Shown here: in pieces, positions 50,914 through 59,490 of the stretch
How the letters are laid out: the number at the start of each line of letters is the position of its first letter
Position numbering within the stretch: the first letter of the stretch is position 1
Origin: Nitrososphaeraceae archaeon
GTDB lineage: Archaea > Thermoproteota > Nitrososphaeria > Nitrososphaerales > Nitrososphaeraceae
DNA: 64,000 bases
Reading direction: 5' to 3'
NCBI GenBank assembly: GCA_021325295.1
Contig: JAJPHM010000023.1
Location: forward strand, 16,806-80,805
The notes under the pieces: generated by a model
The model's input: only the letters and a program-made list of their open reading frames with translations
Told to the model about the DNA's origin: nothing
Databases searched by the model: none
Made by a program: the position numbers and the translations under genes

Positions 50914-51519
50914 ATGAGCGGCAAAGAGCAGGTAAACATACTGTTATTCAACAAGTGGGATATAAGCAAAATTGAAGTCAAGGATCTTGGCTTGCAAAAG
51001 GTGATCTCGCTCAAGCCGGCAGTCATTCCAGTAACATTCGGAAGGCACGAGCACCAGAGGCTCAAAAAGGCAGAGGTCAATATCGTGGAAAGACTCGCCA
51101 ACAAGTTGATGCATTTTGGTAAAAAATATGCCAAAAATACAGGCCGTATGGGTGGCAAAAAAGCCAAAGTATTGAACGTGGTCAGAACTGCCTTGGACAT
51201 CATTGCCCTTGAAACGGGCAAAAATCCTGTTGAACTGCTGGTCAAGGCCATAGAAAATGCATCACCAAATGAAGATACTACAAGAATAGTCTACGGTGGA
51301 GTGGTCTACCATGTGTCTGTGGATGTGGCTCCATTGCGCAGGGTTGACCTTGCGCTGCGGTTTATCGCCGAAGGAGTCAGGGAGTCGACATACTCTAACC
51401 CGCAAACAATTGAAGAAGCTCTGGCCAAAGAGATCATTTTGGCATCAAACAACGATATGGCAAGCCACGCGGTAAAGAAAAAGAACGAGCAAGAGCGTAT
51501 TGCTATGGCTTCAAGGTAG
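50914..51519 (+). CDS. rps7: Ribosomal protein S7 (uS7)
   Basis: A 201-residue uS7: LFNKWDISKIEVKDLGL, NIVERLANKLMHFGKKYA, NTGRMGGKKAKVLNVVRTAL, then the conserved EDTTRIVYGGVVYHVSVDVAP and RRVDLALRFIAEG. Last gene of its operon; T-rich sequence follows. Confidence 0.96.
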   Translation: MSGKEQVNILLFNKWDISKIEVKDLGLQKVISLKPAVIPVTFGRHEHQRLKKAEVNIVERLANKLMHFGKKYAKNTGRMGGKKAKVLNVVRTALDIIALETGKNPVELLVKAIENASPNEDTTRIVYGGVVYHVSVDVAPLRRVDLALRFIAEGVRESTYSNPQTIEEALAKEIILASNNDMASHAVKKKNEQERIAMASR

Positions 51520-51526
51520 CCTGGCT

Positions 51527-51577
51527 TATCTTTATCTTTTAACTTGCGCTTTTGTTCCTTTCTTTCCTTTCCTTCAA
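51527..51577 (+). terminator. T-rich tract downstream of S7
   Basis: Several T runs separated by one to three other bases begin 8 bases after the S7 stop. Archaeal polymerase stops at such runs without a hairpin. Confidence 0.45.
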
Positions 51578-51741
51578 TTCTACCCTTCAGTTCTCCATCG
51601 TTTACTTTTTTTGCTTCACAGCACGACCAGTAGTGTAGTGGCCATCTATATGCACCAAGTGCCGACCACTGCGAATGCGGCGTTGTCACGGTCAATAATA
51701 ATATAATGCTGCCATCCTACGGATAAGTTAATTAATCAACT

Positions 51742-52908
51742 GTGCTGAACAGCTCTAACCAGATGAGTAGCAAAGACGTATCGGTCTATTCCAAAGAGGC
51801 CCTCATGAGCACAGCCGCCGGCAAGGAGATCCTCAAACAGGCTCTGATGCACTCGAGAGGATACAAGCAGTTTGACAAGTACAAAGAAAAAACCGAGCGC
51901 GAATTTACCGCATTTGCCAAGCGCTTTACCATGTCTTTGCATAAAGAGATTACCTCTGACGCTAACCCTTCTGAAACGCTGGCAGGCTTTGCCAAAGAGG
52001 TCGGCTCGCCGGAGCTTCTTCTCCATGGAGATATACTTCAGGTGAAGAGCAGGCTGTCGGATCCTGGCGTCCTTGGAGACAGAGTCGGCAGGATACTGAA
52101 CTCAAACTTTGTGAAAATGACATTTCCTGTCTTTAACGCCCTCTTTGATGCAGCGTCTGAATACTTTGGCAGAGATGGGGATGAGGTCAGAATACCTTCT
52201 GAAAAAAGAGAGGCGATAATAGACGGCCACATTATTGCAATTGATCTCAGCGAGCCAATGGACAGAATTGTTGACAAAGACGAAGACGTCGAGTTCCTCG
52301 ACGACTACAGGCTCATGAACCCATACATCCTGAAGATTGCAAGGCACAATATCTCCCAGGGGGGCAAAGCAGTTGTAGATGCATTTGAAAGAGGGTTTGC
52401 AGATGCGAGAGCAGGCCAGTATATTGACCTGAAGCTGAAGGCAGACCCGCCTTCTATCAGCGACGAGAATATGGCCGAGTGCTACAAAAAATATCGCGCC
52501 GTTATGGGTACTGCGGGCAGAAATATGGCCCTCAACCGCCGCCCGCTAGGCGACATATTTCACCTTGGGATGGCCAAAGCAGGCGAATCTGTTGGCTGCG
52601 GAAATGAAATTGAAGATGCAATAAAAAACAGGTCTGTCAAGGTTCCCTCTTGGCCACTTTATTTTGCAGCAAACACCGGTGATCTGAGAAAGGCCTTTGA
52701 CCTTACCCTAAAGAGAGGAGAGGCATACCTGGACGAAGCTAGGCTTGCGGTTGACATGCTGCCGTCTGACTTTGAGCTCCGAGATTTTCTTGAATTTCTG
52801 TTTCTCACTGTGAGCCACTACAATCAGTACTGGTATGGAGAGTTGAAAAGACAGCAGCACCTGTTTGATGAATTTCAGACAAAGCTGGATGCAATCAATC
52901 TATGGTAA
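51742..52908 (+). CDS. Unknown protein coupled to rfcL
   Basis: A 388-residue soluble protein, largely helical. The C-terminal half has repeated helix motifs (FHLGMAKAGESVGCGNEI, YFAANTGDLRKAFDLTL, FLEFLFLTVSHYNQYW). No nucleotide-binding or metal motif. It overlaps the rfcL start by 7 bases, so the two are very likely made together and may interact. A GTG at 51742 or, more likely, the ATG at 51763 (MSSKDVSVYS) is the start. I do not recognise the family. Confidence 0.7.
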   Translation: MLNSSNQMSSKDVSVYSKEALMSTAAGKEILKQALMHSRGYKQFDKYKEKTEREFTAFAKRFTMSLHKEITSDANPSETLAGFAKEVGSPELLLHGDILQVKSRLSDPGVLGDRVGRILNSNFVKMTFPVFNALFDAASEYFGRDGDEVRIPSEKREAIIDGHIIAIDLSEPMDRIVDKDEDVEFLDDYRLMNPYILKIARHNISQGGKAVVDAFERGFADARAGQYIDLKLKADPPSISDENMAECYKKYRAVMGTAGRNMALNRRPLGDIFHLGMAKAGESVGCGNEIEDAIKNRSVKVPSWPLYFAANTGDLRKAFDLTLKRGEAYLDEARLAVDMLPSDFELRDFLEFLFLTVSHYNQYWYGELKRQQHLFDEFQTKLDAINLW

Positions 52909-54224
52909 TATGGTCTGAGAAATACCGCCCATCAAGGGTAGAGGAGATGGTGGGAAACGAGCAAGCCCGGCTTCTGATTGTAAAGTGGCTGTCAGGGTGG
53001 GTGAGCGGAAGCAAGCCTCTTCTTCTGGTAGGGCCACCAGGAGTAGGCAAGACTACTATAGTGCGTGTGCTGGCAGCCCAGATGGGATACGATCTTGTAG
53101 AGATGAACGCAAGCGACACAAGAAACAAAGAGATCCTGCAGGCGCGGATATCTCCGGTGCTTGCCAATACAGGCATTTTTGGAAAAAAGATTCTACTCTT
53201 CATAGACGAGGTAGACGGAATTTCTGGAAGAGAAGACACCGGCGGCCTAGATACTCTGATAGATCTGATGCAGGAGCCGACAGTGCCTGTGATAATGGCT
53301 GCAAATACAAAGAGCAGCAAGATAAAGGATCTTGGCAAAGCCTGCCGGGTTGTAGAATTCGGTCCGGTACCAGATAGTCACCTTGCCATCCTTTTGAACC
53401 ATGTGCTTGCAGAGCAGAAAGTGAGCCTTCCGCTGGAAGACAGGGCGGCCATTGTTCGCACAAGCAGGGGAGATGCAAGGTCGATGCTAAATTCTGCCCA
53501 GGCGCTCGCCTCGGGATACTCTTTGCTTTCAGCAAGAGACTACCATCTGGACATTGCGGATGCAATAAATGCATACTTTGGATCCGATCTGGCAGAGCAG
53601 GCGCGGGAATATTTCTTCAGGGCAGATGCGGCATACAACGACCCGCGCTTTGGAGCATCGCCGGAGGACCGGCGCAAGGACATGATAAATGCACTATTTT
53701 CCAGCATTGTCTCCACACGCCTAAAGCCAGATGACCTTGCTGTACTTTTAGACATCCTGTCAAAGGCTGACGTGCTTGTTGGAAGGGCGAGCAAAAATAT
53801 GCAGTGGGTCCTTGTACGGTACGCCAGAGAGATACTGGCCTACCGGATGTTTGAGCCGTCGCGCAGGCGAGGCATCAAGTACAGCCAATACAGCATGCCT
53901 TGGCCTCTTATGGGCCCGATATTTGCAAGAGCTAGGTCAATGTCTGGCCTTCTAACAGAGCTCTCGTCGATGGCACACACTTCAAAGAGCACCTTTGGCT
54001 CGACGGTCATGCCTTACATGGTGCGAATTATTGCAGAAAGCAATGCGCCTGCAGACAAGATTGCCGAGGAGCTTGGACTTGACGAACCCGCCAGCCAGGC
54101 GCTGTTCAAGGAAATAGAGAGAACAAAAGGAATTGGCACTGTGACGGGCGGAAGCGAAGGGAGAAGAAAAAGTAGCGCAGTAGGCGACAGTCGGGGCGGA
54201 GGTAGAAGGGGCAGCAAAGGCTAG
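52902..54224 (+). CDS. rfcL: Replication factor C large subunit
   Basis: A 440-residue clamp-loader subunit. RFC box WSEKYRPSRVEEMVGN, Walker A LVGPPGVGKTTIV, MNASDTRNKEIL, Walker B LLFIDEVDGISGRED and the sensor region IMAANTKSSK. It pairs with RfcS (8244-9269) to load PCNA. The C-terminus ends in a Gly/Arg-rich tail (GGGRRGSKG) rather than a clear PIP box. Confidence 0.94.
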   Translation: MVIWSEKYRPSRVEEMVGNEQARLLIVKWLSGWVSGSKPLLLVGPPGVGKTTIVRVLAAQMGYDLVEMNASDTRNKEILQARISPVLANTGIFGKKILLFIDEVDGISGREDTGGLDTLIDLMQEPTVPVIMAANTKSSKIKDLGKACRVVEFGPVPDSHLAILLNHVLAEQKVSLPLEDRAAIVRTSRGDARSMLNSAQALASGYSLLSARDYHLDIADAINAYFGSDLAEQAREYFFRADAAYNDPRFGASPEDRRKDMINALFSSIVSTRLKPDDLAVLLDILSKADVLVGRASKNMQWVLVRYAREILAYRMFEPSRRRGIKYSQYSMPWPLMGPIFARARSMSGLLTELSSMAHTSKSTFGSTVMPYMVRIIAESNAPADKIAEELGLDEPASQALFKEIERTKGIGTVTGGSEGRRKSSAVGDSRGGGRRGSKG

Positions 54225-54233
54225 GGCTAGGTT

Positions 54234-54698
54234 GTGGAGCGATGGTATGGAATGAGTGGAACAGGCACAAAAAAAGGCGGAACTGACTGGATAACGCTTC
54301 TGGTAAAGTACAGGGGCAGATGCAAAGAATGTGGCCGCGACATCAATGTGGGAGAGTATGCCTTGTGGTCCAGGTCGTCGAAGGCTATCAAGCATCTTGA
54401 CTGTCAGGAATCCTCAGAGAAATCTCTGGAAAAATCCCGGCCCCGGGCAAGGGAAGGGGTAGAGGAAGAGCCCAAAGAGGATGGATTGCAAAACGAGTCT
54501 GAACTTGAATTTGAATGCTTTATCTGCGGCAGGAAAGAAAGCACTCACAGCAGTCCTGCCATGTCCGGCCTTCACTACTCCAAGGCATCAGAACACAGCT
54601 TGTTTATCTGCAGCCGGTGTGTAGCAGACCCGGACGCTTACAGAAAGTACAAGGCCGCCTTTCTTGAGAAGCTGCAATCTATCTCTGGCAAAAGTTAA
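54234..54698 (+). CDS. Zinc-binding protein, hypothetical
   Basis: A 154-residue protein (or 148 from the ATG at 54252). Two Cys clusters are seen: YRGRCKECGRDINVGEYALW with a later HLDC, and FECFICGRKEST with FICSRC. The first resembles the treble-clef/PARP-finger-like 'C-x2-C...H-x2-C' arrangement. Between them lies an acidic, Arg-rich linker. It follows rfcL closely, so may take part in DNA maintenance; this is inference from position. Confidence 0.6.
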   Translation: MERWYGMSGTGTKKGGTDWITLLVKYRGRCKECGRDINVGEYALWSRSSKAIKHLDCQESSEKSLEKSRPRAREGVEEEPKEDGLQNESELEFECFICGRKESTHSSPAMSGLHYSKASEHSLFICSRCVADPDAYRKYKAAFLEKLQSISGKS

Positions 54699-54732
54699 AA
54701 TAAAATAATACTCTTCCACTTTTTGCTAGCAG

Positions 54733-54945
54733 ATGTCAAGCGAGTATGAGAATATAGTAGGAAGCCTCTTGGCCGAGAAGCACGAAAGGCTAAACGAGCT
54801 TAACAAAGACCCGGAGGCCAACAAAGTCAAGATAGCCATGCTCGTGACAGAGATCGATGCACTTCAAGTCCTGTACGAAAACTATAACCTCAGCATGAAC
54901 GTTTTCAGGCGGGCTCAGGGTGGCAGAGCATCTCTGAAAGACTGA
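54733..54945 (+). CDS. Small helical hypothetical protein
   Basis: A 70-residue protein, mostly one long helix (LLAEKHERLNELNKDPEANK, IAMLVTEIDALQVLYEN). Probably a coiled-coil oligomer. No recognised family; likely its own small transcript or the end of the rfcL run. Confidence 0.6.
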   Translation: MSSEYENIVGSLLAEKHERLNELNKDPEANKVKIAMLVTEIDALQVLYENYNLSMNVFRRAQGGRASLKD

Positions 54946-55033
54946 GAGAAGAGGAGAGAAGAGAAGAGAAAAGATCTGGCGTTTGTTGTTATAATGAATT
55001 TATATAGGCTCCAATGCGGATAAATACATTCCA

Positions 55034-56575
55034 ATGCATGAAGAAAAGATCAAGCGACTGGCCCAGCTGAAAAAGTCTGCAGAGGGCGGCGGCGGGCCAG
55101 ACAAGATAGAGGCCCAGCATACAAAAGGCAAGCTGACTGCCAGGGAGAGGATAAGCCTTCTTCTGGACGAAGGATCTTTTGTGGAAATTGACAAGTACGT
55201 GGTTCACAGAGGCGACGATCCCACAGTAAAGAAGCACTATGGGGACGGCATCGTGAGTGGCTTTGGGACGGTAAATGGCAGGCAGGTCGTTGTATTCGCA
55301 TACGACTTTACGGTGCTTGGCGGCTCGCTTGGCGAGATGTCAGGCAAAAAGATTGCCAAAGTCATGGACCATGCAATGAAGATAGGTGTGCCTGTAATTG
55401 GAATAATTGACTCCGGAGGCGCAAGGATCCAAGAAGGCGTCATGAGCCTGGACAGCTATGGGGATATCTTTTTCCGCAATACTCAGGCATCAGGTGTAAT
55501 ACCGCAGATCACGGCAAGCATAGGCCCATGCGCAGGCGGCGCAGTATACTCACCGGCAATGACGGATTTTGTGATAATGGTCGAAAACATCGGTCAGATG
55601 TTTGTAACAGGTCCGGAGGTGGTAAAAGAGGTCCTGAGCCAAGAAGTCTCCTTTGAAGACCTTGGCGGCGCAAGGGCTCATGCCACAAAGTCCGGCGTGG
55701 CGCATTTTGTAGCCAAGAACGAATATGACTGCATTGACAAGATAAAAAAACTGCTCTCATTTATACCACAAAATAACCTCGAAGATCCGCCGATGGTGGA
55801 GAGCAGCGATGACCCTAACCGGGTTGACTCCAAGCTTGCAAGCGTCCTGCCAGAAGCGCCCTACCAGCCCTATGACATCAAAGAGATAATCAAGTCGATA
55901 GTCGACAACGGTGACTTTTTCGAGGTTCACGAGCTCTTTGCAGAAAATATTGTGGTAGGATTTGCAAGGATGGCCGGCAGGTCTGTTGGGATAGTTGCAA
56001 ACCAGCCATTGTATCTCGCCGGGGCACTTGACATAAATTCGTCAAACAAGGCCGCCAGGTTTATCCGCTTCTGCGATGCGTTCAACATACCCATTGTAAC
56101 ACTTGTGGATACGCCCGGTTACCTTCCAGGAGCTGATCAGGAACACAATGGGATAATCCGACATGGAAGCAAGCTTCTCTTTGCTTACTGCGAGGCTACA
56201 GTTCCAAAAATTACCTGCATTGTAGGCAAGGCATACGGAGGAGCTTACATTGCCATGGGAAGCAAGAACCTGAGGGCTGATGTCAACTATGCATGGCCCA
56301 CTGCAGAGATTGCTGTGCTGGGCCCCGAGGCCGCAATTACAATAATTCACCGAAAGGAGCTGAAATCCTCTCCAGATGCTGCAGCGATAAAAAAGAGGCT
56401 GGCAAAAGAATATCGTGACAAATTCGCCAATCCATACATTGCTGCAGAGAGGGGAGTAATTGATGTGGTAATAGATCCCATGGAGACAAGGCCAATGATA
56501 ATAAGGGCACTGGAGGCTCTGGCAGATAAAAAAGAGTCCAGGGTATGGAAAAAACACGGAAACATTAACCTCTAG
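55034..56575 (+). CDS. pccB: Acetyl-/propionyl-CoA carboxylase, carboxyltransferase subunit
   Basis: A 513-residue crotonase-fold carboxyltransferase. Glycine-rich loops GIIDSGGARIQEGVMSL and GPCAGGAVYSPAMTDFVIM in the N half, and DTPGYLPGADQEHNGII and GKAYGGAYIAMGSKNLRAD in the C half form the biotin and acyl-CoA sites. In thaumarchaea this enzyme carboxylates both acetyl-CoA and propionyl-CoA in the 3-hydroxypropionate/4-hydroxybutyrate cycle. First of three carboxylase genes. Confidence 0.94.
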   Translation: MHEEKIKRLAQLKKSAEGGGGPDKIEAQHTKGKLTARERISLLLDEGSFVEIDKYVVHRGDDPTVKKHYGDGIVSGFGTVNGRQVVVFAYDFTVLGGSLGEMSGKKIAKVMDHAMKIGVPVIGIIDSGGARIQEGVMSLDSYGDIFFRNTQASGVIPQITASIGPCAGGAVYSPAMTDFVIMVENIGQMFVTGPEVVKEVLSQEVSFEDLGGARAHATKSGVAHFVAKNEYDCIDKIKKLLSFIPQNNLEDPPMVESSDDPNRVDSKLASVLPEAPYQPYDIKEIIKSIVDNGDFFEVHELFAENIVVGFARMAGRSVGIVANQPLYLAGALDINSSNKAARFIRFCDAFNIPIVTLVDTPGYLPGADQEHNGIIRHGSKLLFAYCEATVPKITCIVGKAYGGAYIAMGSKNLRADVNYAWPTAEIAVLGPEAAITIIHRKELKSSPDAAAIKKRLAKEYRDKFANPYIAAERGVIDVVIDPMETRPMIIRALEALADKKESRVWKKHGNINL

Positions 56576-56592
56576 AATGAAAGGAGTGATGT

Positions 56593-58110
56593 ATGAAAAT
56601 GTCCAAGATCTCTAGCATACTGATCGCAAATAGGGGCGAGATAGCCCTCAGAGTAGTCCGGGCATGCAAAGAGCTCGGGATCAAGTCTGTAGCAATATAT
56701 TCAGATGAAGATGTCAGGGCTGTACATGTAAAGAGAGCCGACGAGGCCTTTCACATCGGCCCTGCAGCGCCAGCGGAAAGCTACCTTAACATGAACAAAA
56801 TTATCGAAACAGCCAAGGCAGCCGGCGTTGACGCTATTCACCCCGGGTATGGCTTTCTGTCTGAAAACGAAAACTTTGCAAGCCTGTGCGAAAAAAGCGG
56901 GATCATATTCATTGGCCCAACAAGCAAGGCGATGGAGATTACTGGAGACAAGATGAAATGCAAAGAAGTCATGAAAAGAGCCAAGGTCCCTACAGTGCCT
57001 GGCAGTGACGGCATTGTAGAAGATGTGGAAAAGGCTGCAGATATAGCCCATAGAGCCGGCTATCCGGTACTGCTGAAATCTGCATTTGGAGGTGGAGGCA
57101 GAGGAATCCGGCTGGCAAAAGATGAGAAGCAGCTGAGGCAGGAGTTTGAAATGGCCTCCGCAGAATCAAGGGCCGCCTTTGGCAAAGCCGCACTTTTTGT
57201 GGAAAAATATCTTGTCAAGATAAGACATATCGAATTTCAGCTGATACGGGACTCGCATGGAAATGGCAGGCACCTGTTTGAGCGAGAATGCTCTATACAG
57301 CGCCGGCACCAGAAACTCATCGAGATATCTCCATCTCCAGTTGTAGATCAGAAGACAAGAGAACGAGTCGGCGAGATTGCAGTCAGAGCCGCCGCAGCTG
57401 TAGACTATTTGAATGCCGGCACTGCAGAGTTTCTCAGAGACGACGAAGGCAACTTTTACTTTATTGAAATAAATTCAAGGCTACAGGTGGAGCACCCCGT
57501 GACCGAGCTTGTAACAGGACTTGACTTGGTCAAATTGCAGATAGCGATAGCACAGGGTGAGGAAATTCCGTTCAACCAGCAGGATCTCCGGATGAACGGT
57601 TGCGCCATGGAGTGCAGGATAAATGCAGAGGACCCGTTCTACGACTTTGCCCCGTCTGTCGGGCCTGTTCCAAGCTGCAACATCCCGTATGGGCCAGGGA
57701 TAAGAGTTGATACATACCTGTATCCGGGCTGCACAGTCTCAGGATACTATGACTCCCTTGTTGCCAAACTGCTTGCATGGGGAAGAAACTTTGACGAAGC
57801 TAGAAGAAGGATGAAAAACGCCCTCGACGAGTTTCAGATTGAAGGAATCAACACCACAATACCGCTATACCGGACCATTATGGATGAGCCTAACTTTGTG
57901 AAAGGGGAGCTGTCTACCGATTATCTGGAGAGGTACAGGGTGATGGACCGGATGAGAGAAGACGCAAAAGAAGAGGCCAAGAAAAAAGCATCCGCTGCAG
58001 TAGCAGCTGTGCTTTTGCAGTCAGAACTTGTAAAGAAAGCAAAAGCAAAGGGTGCAGGTGCTGCCATGCAGCAAAAGCAGCCATCAAGGTGGAAACATGT
58101 CCTCAGATAA
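56593..58110 (+). CDS. accC: Biotin carboxylase subunit of acyl-CoA carboxylase
   Basis: A 505-residue ATP-grasp enzyme: ILIANRGEIALRVVRAC at the N-terminus, HPGYGFLSENENFA, the ATP loop SAFGGGGRGIRL, the metal site FIEINSRLQVEHPVTE. The C-terminal tail (485-505) is Lys/Ala/Gln-rich and may be mobile. It carboxylates biotin on the carrier protein. An alternative start is the second Met (MSKISSIL). 17 bases after pccB. Confidence 0.95.
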   Translation: MKMSKISSILIANRGEIALRVVRACKELGIKSVAIYSDEDVRAVHVKRADEAFHIGPAAPAESYLNMNKIIETAKAAGVDAIHPGYGFLSENENFASLCEKSGIIFIGPTSKAMEITGDKMKCKEVMKRAKVPTVPGSDGIVEDVEKAADIAHRAGYPVLLKSAFGGGGRGIRLAKDEKQLRQEFEMASAESRAAFGKAALFVEKYLVKIRHIEFQLIRDSHGNGRHLFERECSIQRRHQKLIEISPSPVVDQKTRERVGEIAVRAAAAVDYLNAGTAEFLRDDEGNFYFIEINSRLQVEHPVTELVTGLDLVKLQIAIAQGEEIPFNQQDLRMNGCAMECRINAEDPFYDFAPSVGPVPSCNIPYGPGIRVDTYLYPGCTVSGYYDSLVAKLLAWGRNFDEARRRMKNALDEFQIEGINTTIPLYRTIMDEPNFVKGELSTDYLERYRVMDRMREDAKEEAKKKASAAVAAVLLQSELVKKAKAKGAGAAMQQKQPSRWKHVLR

Positions 58111-58183
58111 AACTGCATCCAGCGGTAATAGCAGGCCAAGCCTCAGAAGCTTGGCGCCGGAACAATTTGGAGGAAAACCGTAA
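58097..58183 (+). CDS. Possible 28-residue protein between accC and the biotin carrier gene
   Basis: ATG at 58097 to TAA at 58181. The product is MSSDKTASSGNSRPSLRSLA then PEQFGGKP. It starts inside the 3' end of accC (14-base overlap) and its stop overlaps the ATG of the carrier gene by one base (TAATG). That tight arrangement suggests translation from accC into the carrier gene. The peptide itself has no known match and may only serve as a coupling leader. Confidence 0.35.
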   Translation: MSSDKTASSGNSRPSLRSLAPEQFGGKP

Positions 58184-58695
58184 TGGAGTTTAAAATAGGC
58201 GACCTTGCCCATCTTTTGAACGCAGAGTTTGTCCACAGCCTTGGAAACGACTCTATACTGATAAGAATAGATGGCAAGGATCACATGTTGAAGCTGCTCA
58301 AGTCTGGCAGCGATGAATTTGAGTTCATGCTGGACAACACCTTTCACCATGTCAAGGTGATGAGCAGTAGCAGTGCTGAAGCCAAGCTTGTGGTAGATGG
58401 GCAGCCGGTAAATGTAAAGAAGCATTCAAAGCTTACAGAAGTGCTTGAAAAGTCCTCAGGTATGGCAGGTTCTGGAGGCGGAGACAGGAATCTGACCAGC
58501 CAGATACCTGGCAGGGTAGTAAGTCTGGCTGCAAAACCCGGCACGCAGGTAAAGAAAGGGGATGTTGTCATGGTCCTCGAATCGATGAAGATGCAGGTAG
58601 CTGTCAAGGCACACAAGGACGGCAGTATCAAGGAAATAAAGGTAAAGCAGGGAGCTAGTGTAGCAAGAAACGACATTCTTGCAGTTATAGAATAG
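58183..58695 (+). CDS. accB: Biotin carboxyl carrier protein of acyl-CoA carboxylase
   Basis: A 170-residue protein. The C-terminal 75 residues form a biotinyl domain, PGRVVSLAAKPGTQVKKGD then VVMVLESMKMQVAVKAHKDG, in which Lys of ESMKM carries biotin. The N-terminal ~85 residues are a separate beta domain. Third gene of pccB-accC-accB. Confidence 0.93.
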   Translation: MEFKIGDLAHLLNAEFVHSLGNDSILIRIDGKDHMLKLLKSGSDEFEFMLDNTFHHVKVMSSSSAEAKLVVDGQPVNVKKHSKLTEVLEKSSGMAGSGGGDRNLTSQIPGRVVSLAAKPGTQVKKGDVVMVLESMKMQVAVKAHKDGSIKEIKVKQGASVARNDILAVIE

Positions 58696-58875
58696 GATAT
58701 GATAGGTAGGGCAGGACAGTAGAATAGAATAAGCAAGGTACAATCGTCAGATTAGGGCAGGAAAGAGAGTGGCATAACGTAAGAGAAGGGAAGGAATCCA
58801 AACAGAACGGAACAGAACACAGCAGAAAAGATAATAAGAAAAGAAAAAACCGAAAAGAAGAAAGAAAAATCTTGT

Positions 58876-59385
58876 CTAGCCTGACTTCTTTTTGCTATGC
58901 TTTAGTGCCTCTTTGATCTCGGCATAATTGGGCTCGACCAGCGGGTTGTCAGATACCCACCTGTACTGAACTTTTCCATTTTCATCCAGTATGAAAATTG
59001 ATCGCTTTGCAGCATTATAATCCTGCAGAGGACCAAGATTTTTCATGACAATTCCATATTTTCTTATAGTGTCTCTCTTGTAGTCGCTTAGCACTGGAAA
59101 GTTCAGGTGCCGGTTTTCGGTGAATATCTTGTTTGCAAATGGTCCATCAACAGAGACGCCGACCACATTTGCGCCATAGTCTCTGAGTTCGTCAAGAGAG
59201 TCTCTGAACGCACACATCTCGGCTGTACAGACCGGGGATTCTGCCGCCGGAAAGAATGCAAGAACCAGCTTCTTGCCTGCATAATCCTGTAGCCTGTGCG
59301 ACTTCATATTGATATCGGGAAGCTCAAAGTCAGGTGCCTTTTCTCCTATATTTGGAACCGATGATACAGATGCTGTGCCAGACAT
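58876..59385 (-). CDS. Peroxiredoxin (AhpC/TSA/BCP type)
   Basis: A 169-residue thiol peroxidase from ATG 59385 (MSGTASVSSVPNIGEKAPDFELP). The longer form from 59469 adds 28 residues that do not look like an export signal. The peroxidatic Cys lies in FFPAAESPVCTAEMCAF, where the usual Thr before SPVC is Glu. A second Cys follows within five residues (TAEMC), which could be a resolving Cys. It reduces peroxides, as expected in an aerobic ammonia oxidiser. Confidence 0.88.
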   Translation of the reverse strand: MSGTASVSSVPNIGEKAPDFELPDINMKSHRLQDYAGKKLVLAFFPAAESPVCTAEMCAFRDSLDELRDYGANVVGVSVDGPFANKIFTENRHLNFPVLSDYKRDTIRKYGIVMKNLGPLQDYNAAKRSIFILDENGKVQYRWVSDNPLVEPNYAEIKEALKHSKKKSG

Positions 59386-59490
59386 GTACTCAAATCTGTC
59401 AGCGAGAATAATAACGGTTTCGCTATGGTGGACTGGCTTGTTTCTACACAAACTCAAAAATACTGACACATCAAGTACTGCAGACGATAA

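Noticed and set aside
51634..51705. Sequence resembling a tRNA D arm (AGTAGTGTAGTGGCC) between S7 and the next gene
   Set aside because: No T loop or proper acceptor pairing follows; only four end bases match. At most a tRNA fragment.
55034..58695. Reading the carboxylase operon as a fatty-acid-type acetyl-CoA carboxylase
   Set aside because: The undivided carboxyltransferase of about 510 residues is the acetyl/propionyl-CoA type; archaea do not make fatty acids this way.
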